Assembly: GCA_031253835.1 (NCBI GenBank)
Contig: JAIRVP010000037.1
Location: 1 to 58,721 of the forward strand
Direction of reading: 5' to 3'
Length of the DNA: 58,721 nucleotides
DNA from: Burkholderia sp.
Lineage (GTDB): Bacteria > Pseudomonadota > Gammaproteobacteria > Burkholderiales > Burkholderiaceae
In this document: positions 47,303 to 55,050 of the stretch, piece by piece
How the letters are laid out: every line of letters begins with the position of its first letter
Position numbering within the stretch: the first letter of the stretch is position 1
Notes under the pieces: generated by a model
What the model was told of the DNA's origin: nothing
Seen by the model: only the letters and a program-made list of their open reading frames with translations
Databases searched by the model: none
Translations under genes and position numbers: made by a program

Positions 47303-47626
47303 TCAGGCCGGCTTGCCCACGATCTCGTACCGCCCCTGCGTCGCATCGACGTGCGCGAGCGTATCGAGCACGCGTATCACGGGCGGATGGCCGTACACCT
47401 GCTCGACCATCGTCTTGTATTCGTCGCCGTGCCAGCGCGCGGCGGCTTCGCGCGTGCGCCACACGTACACGCCGCCGCCTTCGTGCGTGGCCGCGTCGTA
47501 GAAGTACCACTTGTGCAGCAGGTCCGGGTTCTGCGCCCATTTTGCCGCGGTGCTTTCGTAGCGCGCCTTCAGTGTCGCGACATCGATGTCGGCTTGCAGC
47601 TTGAAGAAGACGATTTCGGTAATCAC
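47303..47626 (-). CDS. Dabb/antibiotic-mono-oxygenase-like small protein
   Basis: 107 residues from a GTG with GGAGG 6 bp upstream. A ferredoxin-like alpha/beta fold: ITEIVFFKLQADIDVATLKA at the N-terminus and a KWYFYDAATHEGGGVYVW block, typical of YdhR/Dabb-type dimeric barrels. It may be a small mono-oxygenase, but no cofactor residue is recognised. It is divergent to the HxlR gene and their shared promoter region carries two identical HxlR-type operators, so this is the probable regulated target. Confidence 0.75.
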   Translation of the reverse strand: MITEIVFFKLQADIDVATLKARYESTAAKWAQNPDLLHKWYFYDAATHEGGGVYVWRTREAAARWHGDEYKTMVEQVYGHPPVIRVLDTLAHVDATQGRYEIVGKPA

Positions 47627-47733
47627 GGCCAATCCTCCACGGGAAAATTGCGGGCATGAAGCAATCGTGCCGTCGCTTGAGGCGGGGCCGTGCTGGATGT
47701 GCTTCAAGCTCCTGCGTGAAAGCGTAGGCACCG

Positions 47734-47752
47734 TGCTTTAAAAAGTAAAGCA
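47734..47752. promoter_or_regulatory. HxlR operator copy 1
   Basis: TGCTTTA-AAAAG-TAAAGCA: 7-bp arms forming an inverted repeat around five bases. It lies 108-126 bp before the start of the divergent mono-oxygenase-like gene. Confidence 0.75.
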
Positions 47753-47793
47753 GAAGCGACGCTCGATTCAGGCAATTGATTCTGTCTGGCGAT

Positions 47794-47812
47794 TGCTTTA
47801 AAAAGTAAAGCA
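47794..47812. promoter_or_regulatory. HxlR operator copy 2, overlapping the regulator's own start codon
   Basis: Identical in all 19 bases to copy 1 and exactly 60 bp from it. Its last A is the first base of the HxlR ATG. A protein bound here would block ribosome-proximal transcription and so give autorepression. Confidence 0.8.
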
Positions 47813-48180
47813 TGACGACACCCAGAATCGGACAACGCGTTCGCGGATCGACGACCGGGCGGCCCATCATGGTCGTGCTGGATCTGCTCGGGCGGCGCAC
47901 CGCGCTGCGCATCCTGTGGGAACTGCGCGGTTCGCCGCTCACGTTCCGCGCATTGCAGGAAGCCTGCGAAACGAACGCGCGCCTGCTCAACACGCGGCTG
48001 GCGGAGCTCAAGGCGTCGGGCCTCGTCGAGCACGGGGAGGGCGGTTATTGCATGACCGCCGAAGGCCGGCGGCTCGAAGCTGCGCTGCAGCCGCTGCTGG
48101 GGTGGGCAAGGCAGTGGGCGAAGCGCGACCCGGACGGGCTCGACGCGGCCGATCGCGAGCAATCCGGTCCAGTGCGCTGA
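47812..48180 (+). CDS. HxlR-family winged-helix regulator
   Basis: 122 residues. The HxlR signature is clear: VLDLLGRRTALRILWELRGS, LTFRALQEACETNARLLNTR, LAELKASGLVEHGEGGYCMT. Cys residues are at ACETN and YCMT, a redox or electrophile sensing possibility. The gene starts inside one of two identical palindromes. It likely controls itself and the divergent mono-oxygenase-like gene. It is read toward a HAD phosphatase but separated from it by a hairpin with a U-rich tail. Confidence 0.9.
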   Translation: MTTPRIGQRVRGSTTGRPIMVVLDLLGRRTALRILWELRGSPLTFRALQEACETNARLLNTRLAELKASGLVEHGEGGYCMTAEGRRLEAALQPLLGWARQWAKRDPDGLDAADREQSGPVR

Positions 48181-48219
48181 TCGGTCGGCGCACGGTGCGC
48201 ATCGCAATATCGTTCCGGG

Positions 48220-48245
48220 TCACGCGTCACGCGTGATCCATTTTT
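48220..48245 (+). terminator. Probable terminator of the HxlR gene
   Basis: TCACGCG-TCA-CGCGTGA, a perfect 7-bp stem with a 3-nt loop, followed by TCCATTTTT. It lies before the HAD hydrolase gene. Confidence 0.6.
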
Positions 48246-48262
48246 GATTTCGGAGTCCTTTC

Positions 48263-48955
48263 ATGTCTGTTCGGGCCGTCATCTTCGACTTCGACCTGAC
48301 GCTGGCGGATTCGTCCGCCGCGATCATCGAATGCACGGAATACGCGTTGCATCAGCTTGGCGCGGCAGGCGCGACGCCGGCGCAGATCGGCGCCGTGATC
48401 GGGCTGACGCTGCCGCAGATGTTCCGCGCGTTGACGGGCGAAACCGAGCCGGCGCGGGCCGACGCATTCGTGCGGCACTTCGTGGCGCGTGCCGACGAGA
48501 TCATGGTGCCCGGTACGCGCATCTATCCCGAGGTGCCGCCGCTGCTTGCACGGTTGCGCGAGCAAGGGCTCGCCGTCGCGATCGTGTCGTCCAAGTTTCG
48601 CTACCGGATCGAGGCGATTCTCGAACGCAACGGTTTGCAGTCGCTGGTCGACGTGCTGATCGGCGGGGAAGACGTGCAGCGTCACAAGCCGGATCCCGAA
48701 GGGCTCGTGCAGGCATTGGCGCGGCTTGATCTGCCGGCCCGCGCGGCCATCTACGTCGGCGATCATGCGGTGGACGCACAGGCGGCCGAGCGTGCCGGCG
48801 TGCCGTTCGTCGGCGCGGTGACCGGCATGACGTCGTTCGATGCCTGGGCGCGCGCGGGCAAGCAGGCGGTCCCGGCGCATATCGGCGAACTGGCCGCGAT
48901 CGTGCAGCGGATGCAGCGCGAGCCGGGCCAGGCGTCCGGTCCGCGCGACGCCTGA
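48263..48955 (+). CDS. HAD-family phosphatase (phosphoglycolate-phosphatase-like)
   Basis: 230 residues. Motif I is VIFDFDLTLADS with the nucleophile D9 and D11; motif II is IVSSKFRYR; motif III/IV is HKPDPEGL and VGDHAVDAQAA with acidic Asp for Mg2+. A helical cap domain lies between residues 15 and 85. It resembles Gph-type phosphatases, with the substrate not decidable. It is followed 22 bp later by an MFS transporter gene, which may be in the same operon. Confidence 0.9.
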   Translation: MSVRAVIFDFDLTLADSSAAIIECTEYALHQLGAAGATPAQIGAVIGLTLPQMFRALTGETEPARADAFVRHFVARADEIMVPGTRIYPEVPPLLARLREQGLAVAIVSSKFRYRIEAILERNGLQSLVDVLIGGEDVQRHKPDPEGLVQALARLDLPARAAIYVGDHAVDAQAAERAGVPFVGAVTGMTSFDAWARAGKQAVPAHIGELAAIVQRMQREPGQASGPRDA

Positions 48956-48977
48956 CACCGGATTCGGGAGCCGCACG

Positions 48978-50342
48978 ATGCCGCGCCACGTGAACCATCT
49001 CCGCTGGAAGATCGTCGCGTTCCTGGTCGCGCCGCTGACCTTCGTGATGACGCTCGACCGCGCGGCGATGGCCGTGGCCGCGCCGACGATCCAGGGCGAA
49101 CTCGGCCTGTCGATCGTCGAGATGTCGATGATCCTGACGATCTACTTCTGGGCCTATGCGATCGGCCAGATTCCGGCCGGGCGCGCGGCCGAACGCTTCG
49201 GATCGCGCAAGGTGCTGTTCGGCACGAGCACGCTGTGGTCGCTGATGATGATCGTCACGCCGTTCGGCGGTTCGTTCGCCTGGCTGTTCGGTTGCCGGCT
49301 GGTGCTCGGCGGCGCGCAGTCGGCCGACTGGTCGAGCAGCGTCGTCGCGCTCAAGCGCTGGTTTCCGGCCGGCGAGCGCGCGAAAGGCAACGCGGTGCTG
49401 CTCGCAGGGCTGTATCTGGGCCCGATCGTGTCGGCGCCGCTCACGGCCTGGACGATCGTCCATTTCGGCTGGCATGCCGTCTTCTACGGATTCGGCGCGC
49501 TCGGCCTGCTGCTCGGCGCGATCTGGTGGTTCGGCTACCGCGATGCGCCGGCGTCGCATCCGCTCATCACGCAGGCGGAAGCCGACTACATCGCGGCCGG
49601 CCAGCCGTCCGGCCACATGGCCATCTCGGGTTCGCTCGCGCGCTGCCTGCGGCTGGGGCGCTTCTGGATCTTCGGGATCCAGTACTTCCTGCTCGTGCTG
49701 ATCCAGAGCTTCTACACCACGTGGCTGCCGACCTACCTGATGCGCGCGCGCGGACTGTCGCTGAAGGCGATGGGGCTGTACGCATCGCTGCCGTGGGTTG
49801 CCGTGTTCGTGGCGGTATTCGTCGCGGGCGCCGTCAGCGACCGGTTGCTGAAAAAAACGGGCTCGATCTACTGGGCGCGCACGCCGGTCGCGATCGCGGG
49901 ATTCGTCGTGAGCGCACTGGCTTTGGTCGCCGCGTCGCGCGCGGAGGCGATGGCCGCGGTCATCGCGCTGCTGTGCCTGTCGTTTGCGGCCGTCGGGTTC
50001 GTGCAGGTCGTCGTATGGTCGGCCGCGCAGGATCTCGGGCGGCCGTTCGCCGGCGTGATGTCGGGCTGGACCAACGTGTGGGGCGCACTGTCGAACGTCG
50101 CGGGCCCGATGGCGCTCGCGCTCGTCGTCAAGGTCACCGGCAGCTGGGGCAGCGGGATGATCGTGATCGGTGCCGCGGCGGCGTGCGGCGCGGTGCTGTG
50201 GCTGTTCGTGCATCCCGAGCGCCCGTTGCTTGCCGTGGCGGCGGGCGGCTTGCCGCCGGCGGCAGGTGGCCGGAACGCTCCGCACGGCGACACGCACGAA
50301 ACCCGTGCCGACGCCCGGCGGGTGTCCGAACCGGCGGACTGA
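48978..50342 (+). CDS. MFS transporter (anion:cation symporter type)
   Basis: 454 residues with about twelve helices. The first helices carry the DRAAMAVAAPTIQGELGLSI and IYFWAYAIGQIPAGRAAERF motifs, as in ACS-family (hexuronate, tartrate or phthalate-type) symporters. GGAG lies 8-9 bp before the ATG. A C-terminal tail of about 40 residues (GGLPPAAGGRNAPHGD...) is hydrophilic and Ala/Gly-rich. The upstream phosphatase may process the imported substrate, which is speculative. Confidence 0.9.
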   Translation: MPRHVNHLRWKIVAFLVAPLTFVMTLDRAAMAVAAPTIQGELGLSIVEMSMILTIYFWAYAIGQIPAGRAAERFGSRKVLFGTSTLWSLMMIVTPFGGSFAWLFGCRLVLGGAQSADWSSSVVALKRWFPAGERAKGNAVLLAGLYLGPIVSAPLTAWTIVHFGWHAVFYGFGALGLLLGAIWWFGYRDAPASHPLITQAEADYIAAGQPSGHMAISGSLARCLRLGRFWIFGIQYFLLVLIQSFYTTWLPTYLMRARGLSLKAMGLYASLPWVAVFVAVFVAGAVSDRLLKKTGSIYWARTPVAIAGFVVSALALVAASRAEAMAAVIALLCLSFAAVGFVQVVVWSAAQDLGRPFAGVMSGWTNVWGALSNVAGPMALALVVKVTGSWGSGMIVIGAAAACGAVLWLFVHPERPLLAVAAGGLPPAAGGRNAPHGDTHETRADARRVSEPAD

Positions 50343-50429
50343 GCCGTATCGGGCAAAACGGGCCGGCGGCGCGCGACGGATTCTGCGACCATCGCCGTTA
50401 AAGTCCTATCCGAAACCCGATCCGCTGCC

Positions 50430-51599
50430 ATGTCCGTCATTTCCGTCGCTTTTGCCAAAATCCGGTCCGCGCGCGTGCGGCCAGCCGCACGGACGCTGTC
50501 AGTCGCGCTTCCGCTCGCGGTAGCGTCTGCGGCTATCGGCATGGCGGGCAGTGCGCGCGCGGCCGAGGCCGCCACGCCCACGCAGCGCGAACGTCTCGAG
50601 GCGCCGGTCAAGGCCGTCGCCGACCAGCGCGTGGCCGTCGACACGCCGCAGGGCACCGCGATGCTGCCCGTCTATGCCGACCATCCAGTCGACCAGGCCG
50701 CGCCCGACGTCACGCGCGTGTTCATCGTGATTCACGGCACGCTGCGCAACGCGGACGCTTACTACGCATCGGGGCTGAAGGTCGTCGAGAAGGCCGGCGC
50801 GGCCGGCAAGGGCACGATGGTCGTCGCGCCGCAGTTCCTGACACGCGCCGATACGCGCGCGTTCTCGCTGCCTGCATCGACGCTCGCGTGGACGCAGGAA
50901 GGCTGGAAGGGCGGCGAACCGGCGCGCCAGCCGGGCCCGGTCAGCTCGTTCGCGGCGCTCGACGCATTGCTCGCGCATTTCGCCGATCGCAGCCTGTATC
51001 CGTCGCTGTCGACGGTCGTCGTGATCGGCCACTCCGCAGGCGCGCAGTTGCTGCAGCGCTACGCGGTGACCGGGCACGAAGGCGATGCGCTCGCGCGTGC
51101 CGGCATCGTCGTGCGCTATGTCGTCGCGAACCCGTCGAGCTACCTGTATTTCGACGACGAACGCCCGAACGGCGACGCGATCGCGGGCGGCACCTGCCCG
51201 CGCGCGACGCAATGGAAGTACGGGCTGAAGTCGGCGCCGCCTTACGTTGCGTCGCAGGACGCGCGCGAACTCGAAACGCGCTACGTCGCGCGCCATGTCG
51301 TGTACCTGCTCGGGCAGGCCGATACGAACCCGTACACGCATTTCATCGACCGCTCGTGCGCGGCGATGGCGCAGGGCCCGTACCGGCTCGCGCGCGGGCT
51401 CGCGTATTTCGATTACCTGAAGAAGCGGCACCCGGACGATCTCGCGCAGCACGTCGTCGAAGTGCCGGGCGTCGGGCACGACGGTCTCGGCATGTTTACG
51501 TCCGCGTGCGGGCTGGCCGTGCTGTTCGGGCACGCATTGCCGCAATCGTGTCCGGTCGTCGCCGGTACGGCGCCGGACATGCGCGCGGCAGGGCCGTAG
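50430..51599 (+). CDS. Secreted alpha/beta hydrolase
   Basis: 389 residues with a long signal peptide (residues 1-46, with VALPLAVASAAIGMAGSARA as its hydrophobic core). The nucleophile motif is VVVIGHSAGAQLL with S202; HTFIVIHGTLRN-type oxyanion strand appears as VFIVIHGTLRN; a late VPGVGHDGLGMF supplies the catalytic His. A full catalytic triad is thus plausible. It probably acts in the periplasm or medium as an esterase or lipase. A very strong terminator follows the gene, which is convergent with a patatin. Confidence 0.87.
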   Translation: MSVISVAFAKIRSARVRPAARTLSVALPLAVASAAIGMAGSARAAEAATPTQRERLEAPVKAVADQRVAVDTPQGTAMLPVYADHPVDQAAPDVTRVFIVIHGTLRNADAYYASGLKVVEKAGAAGKGTMVVAPQFLTRADTRAFSLPASTLAWTQEGWKGGEPARQPGPVSSFAALDALLAHFADRSLYPSLSTVVVIGHSAGAQLLQRYAVTGHEGDALARAGIVVRYVVANPSSYLYFDDERPNGDAIAGGTCPRATQWKYGLKSAPPYVASQDARELETRYVARHVVYLLGQADTNPYTHFIDRSCAAMAQGPYRLARGLAYFDYLKKRHPDDLAQHVVEVPGVGHDGLGMFTSACGLAVLFGHALPQSCPVVAGTAPDMRAAGP

Positions 51600-51615
51600 A
51601 CAGGCTTGCGATTCC

Positions 51616-51665
51616 CGGCGTGACGCGCACGGCCGGCGCGCCACCCGCGCGTCACGCCGTTTTTT
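51616..51665 (+). terminator. Very strong terminator between hydrolase and patatin genes
   Basis: Perfect 13-bp arms CGGCGTGACGCGC and GCGCGTCACGCCG, an 18-nt loop and six T, at the 3' end of the hydrolase gene, overlapping the patatin's 3' end. Confidence 0.95.
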
Positions 51666-52791
51666 CCGTGACCGGCGCTGCGTCCGGGTCGTACACCGTC
51701 AAGCCTTCCGTCGGATCCGTCGGCAAGTCCCACGGACGCGCGGCGATCGCCCGTTTCGCCGCGTCATAACCGGCCTGCCGCCGCGCCGCGATGCCGGCCG
51801 GCGTGAAATCGATGTCCTTCAACTGATTGTCGCCGTCGAGTCGCGGCGCGGCGAGCTTGACCAGGTGCATCGTCGTCTCGCATCCCCACGCGGCCAGCCG
51901 GCGCACGGCCGGCGACGCGCGCTCGGCTTCCGGTACGTGCCGGACCAGTTCGCGGATCACGTGGCGCATCCGGTGAATCTGCTGCTGGCGCGCGATGTGG
52001 CTGTCGGTGCGGCTCGCGTACTGGATGTCCTTCTGCCGTTCCGACACTTGCCAGATGCTCTCGGGCTCGGGGCCCGCCGGATTCCACATCTGCACCGAGA
52101 AGATGATCGAGCTGCGGCGCGGGTTGTCGTCGAGCACGACCTCGACCGGCGTATTCGAGTACACGCCGCCGTCCCAGTAAGGTGCGCCGTCGATCCGTAT
52201 CGCCGGAAACGCGGGCGGCAGCGCGCCCGAGCTCATGATGTGATCGATCCCGAGCCGCGTATCGCGCGAATCGAAATAGCGCATCGTGCCCGTGCACGCA
52301 TTGACCGCGCTGACGGTCAGGCGCGGATGGCCCGCGTTGAGCAGGTCGGGATCGATCAGCGACGCGAGCGTGTCGCGCAGCGGCGCGATCCGGTAGTACG
52401 ACGCGCGATCGACGCCGAGGCGCGCCATCGGCCCGAGCCACGACGCCGGATTGGGCTGGAAGAATCCCGCGATGCCGCCGCCGATGATCATCAGCTCGGC
52501 CAGTGTCCGGTCCCAGCCGGGCAGCAGCGGCGGGACGTCGAAGCGGGTCCGCTCGGTCACGCGGCGCCAGAACGCCGACAGCCTGTCGTAGCGCTGTTCG
52601 GGCGGGTTCCCGGCGATCAGCGCCGCGTTGATCGCGCCGATCGACGTGCCGACCACCCAGTCGGGCCGGATCCCGGCTTCGTCCATCGCCTGGAACACAC
52701 CGAGCTGGAATGCACCCAGTGCGCCGCCGCCCTGGAGCACGAGCACGACTTGCCCGGGGAGGTCCATTCGTGCCGGCTGGCTCGCGGTCAT
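51652..52791 (-). CDS. Patatin-like phospholipase (with DUF3734-type C-terminus)
   Basis: 379 residues. The oxyanion glycine motif LQGGGALGAFQLGVFQAM at the start (residues 19-36), the nucleophile in GTSIG with S50, and the catalytic Asp D207 in YWDGGVYSNTP form the Ser-Asp dyad. A C-terminal domain (about residues 220-330) resembles the DUF3734 extension of these proteins. It has no signal peptide. It would cleave acyl ester bonds of phospholipids or storage polyesters. It is a single gene on the minus strand. Confidence 0.92.
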   Translation of the reverse strand: MTASQPARMDLPGQVVLVLQGGGALGAFQLGVFQAMDEAGIRPDWVVGTSIGAINAALIAGNPPEQRYDRLSAFWRRVTERTRFDVPPLLPGWDRTLAELMIIGGGIAGFFQPNPASWLGPMARLGVDRASYYRIAPLRDTLASLIDPDLLNAGHPRLTVSAVNACTGTMRYFDSRDTRLGIDHIMSSGALPPAFPAIRIDGAPYWDGGVYSNTPVEVVLDDNPRRSSIIFSVQMWNPAGPEPESIWQVSERQKDIQYASRTDSHIARQQQIHRMRHVIRELVRHVPEAERASPAVRRLAAWGCETTMHLVKLAAPRLDGDNQLKDIDFTPAGIAARRQAGYDAAKRAIAARPWDLPTDPTEGLTVYDPDAAPVTEKTA

Positions 52792-52933
52792 GGCTTGCCT
52801 CGCTGCGTGTGACGGTGGGTCGGTTCCGAACAGTTCGATTCAGTGTAGGCGATCGACGGAGGAGACCGACTGCCACGCAACGGCGGCTGGCGTTTGTTTT
52901 CTACTTGCTTCCGACCCTTTTGAGCAGCCGGCG

Positions 52934-53395
52934 TCACGCATCCGGGTAAGGCGTGCCGTCCTTGTGCAGGAACCGCCCGTCGCGGCTCGGGCTCATCATG
53001 TCGATGTCCGGGCAGGTAATGACGTCGTCCGGCGAACGCGAGCCCACCTCGAGGTAGACGGCGACCGCGTCCGACCGGTTGACCAGGTGATGGCCGTTGC
53101 CCGAGTTCTTCGGAAACGCCGCGCAGTCGCCGGCGCGCAGCACGGTCTCGCCGCCGTCCTCGATCATCACGAGTTCGCCTTCGAGCACGTAGACGAATTC
53201 GTCCTCGTCGGAATGCCAGTGGCGCTGGGCCGACCAGCCGCCGGGCGGCACGCGCATCAGGTTGACGCCGAAATCGCGCAGCCCGCCGGCGTCGCCGAGA
53301 CGCTGGCGGATGCGCTGCGCGCACGGCGCGTCGAACGGCCGCGGATAGCCGCTGCCGCGGCGTTCGGGCACGGCGCTGAGGTCGATCCTGGGCAT
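52934..53395 (-). CDS. Cupin-domain protein
   Basis: 153 residues, one cupin barrel. Motif 1 RHWHSDEDEFVYVLEG gives a His-x-His-x4-Glu metal site, and motif 2 is FPKNSGNGHHLVN with the third His. The enzymatic activity is not decidable. It follows the cupredoxin gene by 94 bp on the same strand and may be a separate transcript. The N-terminus (MPRIDLSAVPERRGSGYPRP) fits a family of small cupins of unknown activity. Confidence 0.9.
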   Translation of the reverse strand: MPRIDLSAVPERRGSGYPRPFDAPCAQRIRQRLGDAGGLRDFGVNLMRVPPGGWSAQRHWHSDEDEFVYVLEGELVMIEDGGETVLRAGDCAAFPKNSGNGHHLVNRSDAVAVYLEVGSRSPDDVITCPDIDMMSPSRDGRFLHKDGTPYPDA

Positions 53396-53489
53396 GGGCG
53401 GCTCCGTCTGCCACGCGGGCGAATGGGACGGCGGTCATTGTAGGTGCCCGCCGCCCGCCGTTCGCCCGCGCGTTGCGTCGCGGGCCGCG

Positions 53490-53831
53490 TCACTCGACGG
53501 TGATCGTCTCCTTCATGTACGGGTGAATCCCGCAGAACACCTTGTAGACACCGGGCTTGTCGAAGCGGAACGAGTACGTCTCGTCCTGGTCGAGTGCCTT
53601 CGAGTGGAAGATGCCGGCATCGTTGACGACGGTGTGCGGCTCCGCGTCGAGGTTCTTCCACGTGATCGTCGTGCCGGCCTTGATCGTGGTCGACATCGGC
53701 GAAAACATGAAATTGCGGATCGTCACCTGCGGGCCGTCCGGGCCCTGCGCGAACGCGGCGAGCGGTGCGGCGGCGGCAGCCGCGCACAGGATCAGCGCCG
53801 CGACGAATCGGGGTTGCTTGAAGCGGGTCAT
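53490..53831 (-). CDS. Periplasmic cupredoxin (plastocyanin/amicyanin-like)
   Basis: 113 residues with a signal peptide (cleaved after AFAQ). The type-1 copper ligands are in place: H66 (EPHTVVND), C100, H103 and M106 (VFCGIHPYM). It may carry electrons in the periplasm. It follows the Tat-exported metallophosphoesterase gene by 19 bp, so the two are probably cotranscribed. The pairing of a phosphoesterase with a blue-copper protein is unusual. Confidence 0.92.
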   Translation of the reverse strand: MTRFKQPRFVAALILCAAAAAAPLAAFAQGPDGPQVTIRNFMFSPMSTTIKAGTTITWKNLDAEPHTVVNDAGIFHSKALDQDETYSFRFDKPGVYKVFCGIHPYMKETITVE

Positions 53832-53850
53832 GTCGGTCTCCTCGTGTGTG

Positions 53851-54795
53851 TCAGGCCAGCGTCGTGTCGTGCAGCGACGACGCGACCGGATGGCCGGCGA
53901 ATTCGACGGTCGTCACGCCGAGCATCGACGGCAGCCGGTCGCGCGGCACCGTGAGCGGCACGGGGCCCGGGCCGTTGCCGGCGGTCGGCTGCGGGAACGC
54001 GGTCGAGCGCGCGGTGTGGAACGTCACGTTGCCCTCGACTTTCGACACGATCTGGTGGATGTGCCCGTTCAGCACGGTGACCGAGCCGAAGCGGCGCAGC
54101 AGCGCCATCGTCTGCGGCGCGTCGCCGGTGCCCCAGCCCCACGGCTCGTAGATGGTCCACATCGGCATGTGCGAGAACACCACGATCGGCGTGCTCGACG
54201 AGCGCCCCTTCAGGTCCTGCGCGAGCCACGCGAGCTGGTCGTCGCCGAAGCTGCCGAGCCCGTTCGGCTTGAAATGCATCACGTTGACGAGGGCGATGAA
54301 ATGCACGCCCGCGTGATCGAAGCTGTAATAGCCGCGGTTGTCCGACGCCTTGCCGAACCGGCCGAAATATTCGGCGCCCGAACCGTCGGTGACGTCGTGC
54401 TCGCCGGGCACCGTGTGCAGTTCCGGCACGCGCAGCGCGGACAGCAGCTGCGACGCGTGGTCGAATTCCTCGGGCTTGGACAGGTGCGTGATGTCGCCCG
54501 TATGGATGGCCAGCGCGGGCATCGCGGGCATCCCGTTGACGAGATCGATCGTCTGCTTCAGCGTGGCCGATACGTCGGGATTCGCGTCCTTGTTGAAGCC
54601 GATGTGCGTGTCGCTGATCTGCACGAACAGCGGCTTGCCCGCGTCGGCCGGGCGCGCGTCGCCGGTCTGCGCGAGCGCGAGGTCGAACGGCGTCAGGATG
54701 CCGCCCGACAGCGTAAACAGCGTGCCGAGGCCGCCGAAGGCCAGGCATTGCAGGGCCTTGCGGCGCGACGGGCGGGTAGGAGTCGATGAAGACAT
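53851..54795 (-). CDS. Tat-exported metallophosphoesterase
   Basis: 314 residues. The N-terminus has a Tat motif (PSRRKALQCLAFGG) followed by a hydrophobic region, so it is exported folded, probably with its metal ions. The calcineurin-like metal-binding blocks are: FVQISDTHIGFN (D-x-H), ALAIHTGDITH, PGEHD, and VVFSHMPMWT with NGHIHQI. It likely releases phosphate from phosphodiesters or phosphomonoesters. It is divergent to the Pit phosphate transporter, whose promoter has Pho-box-like repeats, suggesting phosphate-linked control. It heads an operon with the cupredoxin. Confidence 0.92.
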   Translation of the reverse strand: MSSSTPTRPSRRKALQCLAFGGLGTLFTLSGGILTPFDLALAQTGDARPADAGKPLFVQISDTHIGFNKDANPDVSATLKQTIDLVNGMPAMPALAIHTGDITHLSKPEEFDHASQLLSALRVPELHTVPGEHDVTDGSGAEYFGRFGKASDNRGYYSFDHAGVHFIALVNVMHFKPNGLGSFGDDQLAWLAQDLKGRSSSTPIVVFSHMPMWTIYEPWGWGTGDAPQTMALLRRFGSVTVLNGHIHQIVSKVEGNVTFHTARSTAFPQPTAGNGPGPVPLTVPRDRLPSMLGVTTVEFAGHPVASSLHDTTLA

Positions 54796-54962
54796 GTGAG
54801 CCTCGCAATCGTGTGACGAAACGGGACGGCCGGATCGTCCTGGAATAAGCCGGCGCCTTCGTATGCCATACCGGCGAAGCGGCGGATTTATTCCCGCGTG
54901 TTACACCGTCGAACACCCGTGTTTGCAGCCTGCGGGGCGATGCGCGATGCCTGAAGGATGAC

Positions 54963-55002
54963 CTGTCAATGTCCTGTAAGTGACACGTCACATTTGCGTC
55001 AC
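54963..55002 (+). promoter_or_regulatory. Pho-box-like array before the Pit transporter
   Basis: Four 7-mers at an exact 11-bp period: CTGTCAA (54963), CTGTAAG (54974), ACGTCAC (54985), GCGTCAC (54996). Two 11-bp-spaced units make a PhoB box (CTGTCAT-N4-CTGTCAT), so this resembles two in tandem, though the second pair matches less well. Downstream GATAGCCT could be the -10. Confidence 0.65.
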
Positions 55003-55050
55003 GACCGATCGATAGCCTGCCACTCCGAGTCACCTCTCCGGAGCCCCTTC

